Shown here piece after piece: positions 5,822 to 9,042 of a DNA stretch of 9,042 bases. The notes under the pieces are model-generated. The model was not told the origin of the DNA, made no database searches, and saw only the letters and a program-made list of their open reading frames with translations. The number at the start of each line of letters is the position of its first letter. Within the stretch, counting starts at the first letter, position 1. This stretch comes from JAGVVZ01 sp964373165 (GTDB taxonomy: Archaea; Aenigmatarchaeota; Aenigmatarchaeia; CG10238-14). The DNA is taken from assembly GCA_964373165.1 (NCBI GenBank), contig CAYJTF010000036.1:1-9042 (forward strand), in the 5' to 3' direction. The position numbers and the translations under genes are program-made.

Positions 5822-5843
5822 TTTTGCTTCTAAAGGTGTTTCC

Positions 5844-6422
5844 ATGAGTGAACCTTTGATACCAAAAAAAGACTACCTCTCTGCTGGAATTCATATCGGC
5901 ATGAAGTCGAAAAACAACGATATGAAGAGATATATATACAAAGTAAGAGAGGACGGCTTGGCTGTTCTAGACCTGAAAATACTTGATGAAAGGATAAGAA
6001 TAGCTTCTGAATTCTTGGCAAGAACGAACAAAATTCTGGTTGTCGGCAGAAAAACCGGCGCTCATTATCCAATAACGAAATTTGTTGAGGCAGTTAACGG
6101 AACGTGCGTCATCGGAAGATTCATGCCTGGCACTTTGACGAACCCCAAGTATGAAAACTTTGTTGAGCCTGATGTGGTTTTTTTAACTGATCCTTTGTCT
6201 GATTATCAAGCATTAAAAGAGTCTACGGATAGCAGAATACCTGTTGTTGCGTTGTGCGACACGTTCAACGAAACGAAGAACATTGATTTTGTAATTCCTT
6301 GCAATAATAAAGGCAAAAAATCTTTGGCATTGATTTTCTGGCTTTTGGCAAAAGAAGTAAACAGACTAAGAGGAAACGAGTTCAGCGGCAAGCTGGAAGA
6401 TTTTGACAAAGGGGAAGAATAA
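5844..6422 (+). CDS. rps2: Small ribosomal subunit protein uS2 (S2p/Sa family)
   Basis: The 192-residue product is a complete archaeal uS2, a protein of the 30S head-body region needed for initiation. Typical blocks are LIPKKDYLSAGIHIGMK (5-21), YIYKVREDGLAVLDL (30-44, the archaeal/eukaryotic 'R.DG..V.D' region), ILVVGRKTGAHYPITKF (64-80), GRFMPGTLTNP (91-101), EPDVVFLTDP (108-117), IPVVALCDT (132-140) and the C-terminal IDFVIPCNNKGKKSL (147-161). The tail is acidic. The start was moved from the longer ORF's ATG (5811) to ATG 5844. The extra N-terminal residues are not family-like, and a perfect TATA box sits about 26 nt before 5844. The short length lacks the bacterial insert, as expected for archaea. 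Confidence 0.96.
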   Translation: MSEPLIPKKDYLSAGIHIGMKSKNNDMKRYIYKVREDGLAVLDLKILDERIRIASEFLARTNKILVVGRKTGAHYPITKFVEAVNGTCVIGRFMPGTLTNPKYENFVEPDVVFLTDPLSDYQALKESTDSRIPVVALCDTFNETKNIDFVIPCNNKGKKSLALIFWLLAKEVNRLRGNEFSGKLEDFDKGEE

Positions 6423-6453
6423 TCGTTATTTCTATATAATAGTAATTGTAACA

Positions 6454-6461
6454 TTTAAATA
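6454..6461 (+). promoter_or_regulatory. TATA box for the secreted/lipoprotein-like gene
   Basis: TTTAAATA is a perfect local consensus, centred about 32 nt before ATG 6490. RNA would start near 6483, leaving a leader of about 7 nt. That is too short for a Shine-Dalgarno interaction. Confidence 0.6.
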
Positions 6462-6489
6462 TCAATAGGACAAACAAATAAACGAGATA

Positions 6490-6825
6490 ATGCTTAGTGG
6501 ACTATACAGGAGTATCAGAGTTTTATTTTTGGGTGCATTGTTATACGGATGCTCCGCACCTGTCTATTCTTGGACTGTTGCTGGTAAGACGTATGAACCT
6601 GAAAGAAAATATGAAAGAATACTTTTCATTGATATAGGCGATTTAAGAGTTCCTATTGTAAGAAGATATGTAGATGATGAAGACTATATATTTGGATTAG
6701 TGGCGGATGGCAGAGAAAAAACTGTGTTTGTATCCCCAGAAGTTTATGAATCTATGGGAATTGGCGATACATTTGATACTAGAGAAATTCCTCACGAAGA
6801 AAAAGATCCTGATTACGAAGAATGA
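6490..6825 (+). CDS. Small secreted, possibly lipid-anchored hypothetical protein
   Basis: The 111-residue protein begins with a signal peptide: basic start (Arg7, Arg10), hydrophobic core VLFLGALLYG (11-20) and Cys21 in the context LLYGCSAP. This resembles a lipobox, although Tyr at the position two before Cys is unusual. The mature part (about 90 residues) is predicted beta-rich, with GKTYEPERKYERILFIDIGD, and ends in an acidic tail (EEKDPDYEE). No family is recognised. It would be anchored outside the membrane or secreted. It has its own promoter and is followed by a T8 run, so it looks monocistronic. Confidence 0.72.
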   Translation: MLSGLYRSIRVLFLGALLYGCSAPVYSWTVAGKTYEPERKYERILFIDIGDLRVPIVRRYVDDEDYIFGLVADGREKTVFVSPEVYESMGIGDTFDTREIPHEEKDPDYEE

Positions 6826-6855
6826 TCTTTTAATTATGAATATCCACTAAAAATA

Positions 6856-6863
6856 TTTTTTTT
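6856..6863 (+). terminator. Poly-T terminator after the secreted-protein gene
   Basis: This is a run of eight T about 30 nt after the stop at 6825, within a T-rich stretch. Archaeal transcription commonly ends on such runs without a hairpin. The remaining bases to the next gene (6864-7026) show only the TATA box at 6987 and no supportable ORF or RNA. Confidence 0.4.
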
Positions 6864-6986
6864 CACATTTTATATTAGTCACATAAAGGAGTCTTTGGGA
6901 GATTATATTGTGTATTTTAATACAATTTTCTGCAGGAAAATTTCAAAGTTGACACGAATACATGTTGCTACTATTAAATAGAAATA

Positions 6987-6994
6987 TTTAAATA
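6987..6994 (+). promoter_or_regulatory. TATA box for the single-helix membrane protein gene
   Basis: TTTAAATA lies within the near-palindrome AAATATTTAAATATT. Its centre is about 36 nt before ATG 7027, predicting a leader of about 10 nt. That leader includes AGGTAA at about 7014, a weak Shine-Dalgarno candidate. Confidence 0.5.
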
Positions 6995-7026
6995 TTAGCT
7001 TACTGTATTAACATAGGTAATAAGTT

Positions 7027-7314
7027 ATGGTTTACAGTCTAGACGATGCTGCCGCACAATTGAGATATTATGCTGTAGCTACATTGTTAGGGCTAACATT
7101 TATTATAGCAGGAACATTTGGAGCTAGTAAAATTGTAGAAAATATTCAACGTTCACAGCCAGTAGTATATGAGTGTAGAAAAGGTGTTGATGGTTACCAT
7201 TTGGTTGCTTTAAGAAAAAGTCTGGTTTATCCGGATGTTCAAACTGCTTTAGATGAAGGGTCTTATGGATCCAGAACTCTTTGTTTAGAAGAAGTCACAA
7301 GAAGAAAAAAATAG
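7027..7314 (+). CDS. Single-helix membrane protein of unknown function
   Basis: The 95-residue protein has one hydrophobic helix (about residues 14-35, AVATLLGLTFIIAGTFGA) after a short N-terminal tail, then a basic 60-residue domain. That domain has two cysteines, Cys50 (YECRKG) and Cys86 (TLCLEE), and ends TRRKK. In-frame stops (TAA TAA) lie just before ATG 7027, so the start is firm. No family is recognised. With one helix and two cysteines the C-terminal domain could be extracellular with a disulfide, but the polybasic end would equally fit a cytoplasmic side. Confidence 0.65.
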   Translation: MVYSLDDAAAQLRYYAVATLLGLTFIIAGTFGASKIVENIQRSQPVVYECRKGVDGYHLVALRKSLVYPDVQTALDEGSYGSRTLCLEEVTRRKK

Positions 7315-7369
7315 AAATTAACGGGTCCATCAAACGCTTATTGTGTATGAAAAATTCAAGTAAAATCAT

Positions 7370-7870
7370 CTAAATCAAGCGTTTTATCAGTATAAAAGAA
7401 CCCAAAGCCAGCCAGCTCAACATGAATGTTCTCCTGTGAGTAACCCAACTTTTTCCTCCAATTGAAAACTGCGAAAGTGGATAAAACGGCTGAAGAGAAT
7501 ATTCCTTTTCATGAGTGTATGAATCAAAAAACAAGTGGGACAAATAAGCCAAAGATAATGGCAAGAAAATCTCTGGAAAAACAAAATATGAAAATACTGA
7601 GCTAATGCCCCATGCAAACAGATTGTGAGTGCTCTTATAAAAGATTTTATCAATACGACGAGTGAAGTAATTTCTTCTCGTATATTTTATCATATCCCTC
7701 ATAAATGCCCTGAAAGATTTTTTTGATGCCTTTTTCAGTTTATACAATTCAGACGGCATGTCTCCTATTAAATCTGGCAATAGCGAAAATATAACCGGTA
7801 AAAGAAAGTATCCGCTGAGAAACTGTTTGGATATTATTAAACCTGCAACAATATGAAAAAGCAAATCCAT
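7370..7870 (-). CDS. YdjM-like inner-membrane metal-dependent hydrolase
   Basis: The 166-residue membrane protein resembles the YdjM/LexA-regulated membrane metal-dependent hydrolase family (Pfam YdjM). The pattern of polar residues in hydrophobic segments fits: His6 in the first helix, Pro32-Asp33 in SLLPDLIGD with Asp37, His82 (STHNL), His112 with Asp116 (YLSHLFFDSYTHE), His120, and His145 near the last helix. There are about four hydrophobic segments (5-34, 84-98, 100-115, 147-163), with a basic loop (41-73) between. The true substrate of this family is unclear. Its ATG lies 4 nt after the stop of the winged-helix gene, so the two form an operon and the regulator may control it. Confidence 0.72.
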   Translation of the reverse strand: MDLLFHIVAGLIISKQFLSGYFLLPVIFSLLPDLIGDMPSELYKLKKASKKSFRAFMRDMIKYTRRNYFTRRIDKIFYKSTHNLFAWGISSVFSYFVFPEIFLPLSLAYLSHLFFDSYTHEKEYSLQPFYPLSQFSIGGKSWVTHRRTFMLSWLALGSFILIKRLI

Positions 7871-7874
7871 AAGC

Positions 7875-8147
7875 TCACTTTAAATACCAAAGTTTTGCTC
7901 CTTGATGCAAAAGTTTTGATGCATGTTGTTGGCCCTCTTTAGTTAATTTATATTTTTGCTGCTTTTTATCTTTTTCTAAAAGATTGGCTTTAGTCAAATC
8001 TTTCAATGCCTCTCTTACAAGTATTTTTTTTCTTATCGGAAATTTTACAGTTAACTGCTGTTCGGTTATATAAGTGACTAATGAACCCTTGGCAAACACA
8101 AGAACTGCCAATAAGACAGTTTTCTCTAATTCAGTTAGTGTAAACAT
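7875..8147 (-). CDS. Winged-helix DNA-binding protein
   Basis: The 90-residue protein has a helix-rich N-terminus (TELEKTVLLAVLVFAKG, 4-20), a recognition-helix region (IRKKILVREALKDLTKANLLEK, within 38-59) and a wing (KQQKYKLTKEGQQHA, 62-76). The last part, a strand then TKEG and a helix, is typical of MarR/PadR-like or archaeal wHTH proteins. It is the first gene of a two-gene minus-strand operon with the YdjM-like membrane protein 4 nt away. It is divergent from another wHTH gene at 8228, with an 80-bp shared promoter region containing the palindrome AACATATGTT. The start is supported by a TATA box about 27 nt upstream. Its target is unknown; autoregulation is possible. Confidence 0.72.
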   Translation of the reverse strand: MFTLTELEKTVLLAVLVFAKGSLVTYITEQQLTVKFPIRKKILVREALKDLTKANLLEKDKKQQKYKLTKEGQQHASKLLHQGAKLWYLK

Positions 8148-8149
8148 AC

Positions 8150-8159
8150 AACATATGTT
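8150..8159. promoter_or_regulatory. Palindrome AACATATGTT, candidate operator
   Basis: This perfect 10-bp inverted repeat lies 2 bp upstream of the minus-strand wHTH start codon and downstream of its TATA box, where a bound dimer would block transcription. AACATA recurs at 8143-8148. It could be chance in AT-rich sequence. Confidence 0.25.
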
Positions 8160-8170
8160 ATTTTTTGAAA

Positions 8171-8178
8171 ATTTAATA
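8171..8178 (-). promoter_or_regulatory. TATA box for the minus-strand wHTH operon
   Basis: On the minus strand this reads ATATTAAAT across 8179-8171, centred about 27 nt before ATG 8147. It indicates a leaderless transcript for the wHTH and membrane hydrolase pair. Confidence 0.5.
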
Positions 8179-8198
8179 TTACGGGTAAAAAGGAAAGA

Positions 8199-8207
8199 TA
8201 TTTAAAA
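8199..8207 (+). promoter_or_regulatory. TATA box for the plus-strand wHTH gene
   Basis: TATTTAAAA is preceded by purines (AGGAAAG), as a BRE-like element would be, and centred about 25 nt before ATG 8228. The mRNA is probably leaderless. Confidence 0.55.
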
Positions 8208-8227
8208 TCTTCCTCGATATAAGAACA

Positions 8228-8524
8228 ATGGTGGCATATAGAAAAATGAAAAAAAACAATACCGAACACATAGTCTATTGCACGATATGCAGCAATCCTG
8301 GAATGAATACTTACGAATTGTCAAAAAAACTAAACATGACTGGCGGGAGAGTGAGGCATGCTATTTCTAAATTAAAAGAAGAGGGCTTGGTGAAATTCAA
8401 AATAGAACGAAGGACAGTGAGACTGAAAAAACTGGTTTATCCTATAGAAGTCTGGAGACTGCTGCCAAGAAAAATTAAATATGAAATGAAGAAATTGTTA
8501 GGGCATAGGGCCAATGGCTCGTAA
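8228..8524 (+). CDS. Winged-helix transcriptional regulator-like protein
   Basis: The 98-residue protein has a clear wHTH. The first helix lies near HIVYCTICSNPGM (14-26), the positioning helix at TYELSKKLNM (28-37), and the recognition helix at GGRVRHAISKLKEEGLVKF (39-57). The wing is KIERRTVRLKKLVYP (58-72). A basic C-terminal tail (about 80-98) follows. The fold resembles ArsR/MarR-type small archaeal regulators. No ligand-binding or metal domain is present. It is monocistronic, divergent from another wHTH gene, and upstream of a toxin-antitoxin remnant with its own promoter. Its target is unknown. Confidence 0.75.
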   Translation: MVAYRKMKKNNTEHIVYCTICSNPGMNTYELSKKLNMTGGRVRHAISKLKEEGLVKFKIERRTVRLKKLVYPIEVWRLLPRKIKYEMKKLLGHRANGS

Positions 8525-8542
8525 TCTCTCTCAATAGGAAAG

Positions 8543-8550
8543 TTTAAATA
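8543..8550 (+). promoter_or_regulatory. TATA box for the antitoxin-like gene
   Basis: TTTAAATA, a perfect local consensus preceded by GGAAAG, is centred about 26 nt before ATG 8572. Its presence supports the short gene that follows. Confidence 0.6.
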
Positions 8551-8571
8551 ACATGTATATAACAATTAATT

Positions 8572-8745
8572 ATGCTATTACAAGCCCAAAACATATTGAA
8601 TGAAATAGAAGAAATTAAACTTAGATTGATTTCTATGGAAATGGTTCTTATAGAAAGTGAGAATGCTAGTAAAGAAGATAAACATGCTGTCATAGAAGCA
8701 CTGAAGGAATATAAAAGGAGAAAAACAGTGCCTGTTAACCTTTAA
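8572..8745 (+). CDS. RelB-like antitoxin, short helical protein
   Basis: The 57-residue, mostly helical protein has an N-terminal coiled-coil-like helix (QNILNEIEEIKLRLISME, 6-23) and an acidic second helix. It ends with EALKEYKRRKTVPVNL (42-57), resembling the ALKE-x-KxGKT-(I/V)xLEEL end of small archaeal antitoxins paired with RelE-type toxins. It stops just where the toxin-neutralising tail would usually continue, so it may be truncated by a few residues. The start is fixed by a perfect TATA box about 26 nt upstream. The expected toxin is not downstream on the same strand but on the opposite strand, overlapping this gene's last 11 bp tail to tail. Function is assigned by resemblance and context. 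Confidence 0.6.
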   Translation: MLLQAQNILNEIEEIKLRLISMEMVLIESENASKEDKHAVIEALKEYKRRKTVPVNL

Positions 8746-8994
8746 TCATATACGTTTTCTCTATGAGATATACGGGACACAGGATTACTTTATCTTTCCA
8801 TATAATTGTATATACTACTCTTAGTTTTCCTGTTCTAATCCTGAAAGTGCCTGTCAATCCTTTAAGTTTCTTAACATCACAAAGTTTTGCTGGTATGGGA
8901 TCTACTGTAAGAATTTTCAAAATTTGTGTGATTTTCTCATCCCTAGATTATCAAATTCTTTTTTCGCTCTAGAAGAAAACTCTATTCTGAACAC
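8735..8994 (-). pseudogene. RelE/ParE-superfamily toxin, frameshifted
   Basis: Two frames together give an approximately 86-residue RelE-like mRNA interferase. From GTG 8994 one frame reads FRIEFSSRAKKEFDNLG, the typical first strand and helix, and runs to a stop at 8917-8919. The next frame, open from 8947 downwards, supplies KITQILKILTVDPIPAKL, then DVKKLKG, TFRIRTGKLRVVYTI and the terminal strand. The shift must lie between 8919 and 8948. One base is missing relative to a continuous frame, for example in the A4 run (minus strand) at 8932-8935. Without the first half the toxin fold is incomplete, so it is probably inactive unless this is a sequencing error. It lies convergent to the antitoxin-like gene, an unusual arrangement. 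A TTATTTAGTA stretch about 24 nt upstream could be its promoter. Confidence 0.65.
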
Positions 8995-9042
8995 AATAAT
9001 TAATATGGCTTGCCATACTAAATAACAGTTTTTGTTTTCAAT

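Noticed and set aside
5811..5843. Longer N-terminus for uS2 starting at ATG 5811
   Set aside because: It would overlap the PAC2 stop and contain the TATA box; the 11 extra residues do not look like uS2, and ATG 5844 has ideal spacing.
8957..8968. A6G slippery run in the toxin gene (minus strand) as a programmed -1 frameshift
   Set aside because: Slipping there leads into TGA/TAA (minus strand) before the second frame becomes open; the shift must occur further downstream.
8763..8972. Plus-strand hydrophobic ORF opposite the toxin
   Set aside because: It is a shadow of the RelE-like coding sequence, with no promoter at the expected spacing.
1..9042. CRISPR arrays, IS elements, integrase or att sites, especially around tRNA-Gly next to the odd receiver genes
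   Set aside because: No regularly spaced direct repeats, terminal inverted repeats, transposase, integrase or duplicated tRNA 3' end found by eye.

Overview
The window looks archaeal. It carries archaeal/eukaryotic-type translation genes (initiation factor aIF2 alpha and a short archaeal-type ribosomal protein uS2), a PAC2-family protein next to aIF2 alpha, a tRNA-Leu(CAA) with an intron after position 37, tRNA genes without encoded CCA, and TTTAAATA-like TATA boxes centred about 25-28 nt before start codons (leaderless transcripts). The AT-rich sequence, small genes and a Glu-rich coiled-coil protein of a kind I associate with Woesearchaeota/Pacearchaeota-like genomes suggest a DPANN archaeon. 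That placement is inference.

Layout. 1-54: 3' part of tRNA-Gly(GCC). 105-469: two tiny ATGA-overlapping genes. The first encodes the C-terminal half of a response-regulator receiver (REC) domain and the second the N-terminal half, so the domain is split and in permuted order, yet all its catalytic residues are present. 555-1055: coiled-coil protein. 1039-1380 (minus): two-helix membrane protein with a zinc ribbon. 1438-1557: intron-containing tRNA-Leu. 1617-3377: two genes in one reading frame, separated by a single TGA, that together carry five copies of a 77-79-residue HTH-like module. 3447-4196: metallo-beta-lactamase-fold hydrolase. 4231-6422: housekeeping block of aIF2 alpha, PAC2 protein and uS2; Nop10, often found between aIF2 alpha and PAC2, is not there. 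6490-7314: two small secreted or membrane-anchored proteins of unknown function. 7370-8147 (minus): winged-helix regulator followed by a YdjM-like membrane metal-dependent hydrolase. 8228-8524: divergent winged-helix protein. 8572-8994: RelB-like antitoxin gene facing a frameshifted RelE-like toxin gene, tail to tail.

Most transcription units are short and have their own TATA box. Probable co-transcribed pairs are the two REC halves, the two module genes, aIF2 alpha with PAC2, and the winged-helix gene with the membrane hydrolase. The most unusual parts are the permuted, split receiver and the module array interrupted by one stop codon.
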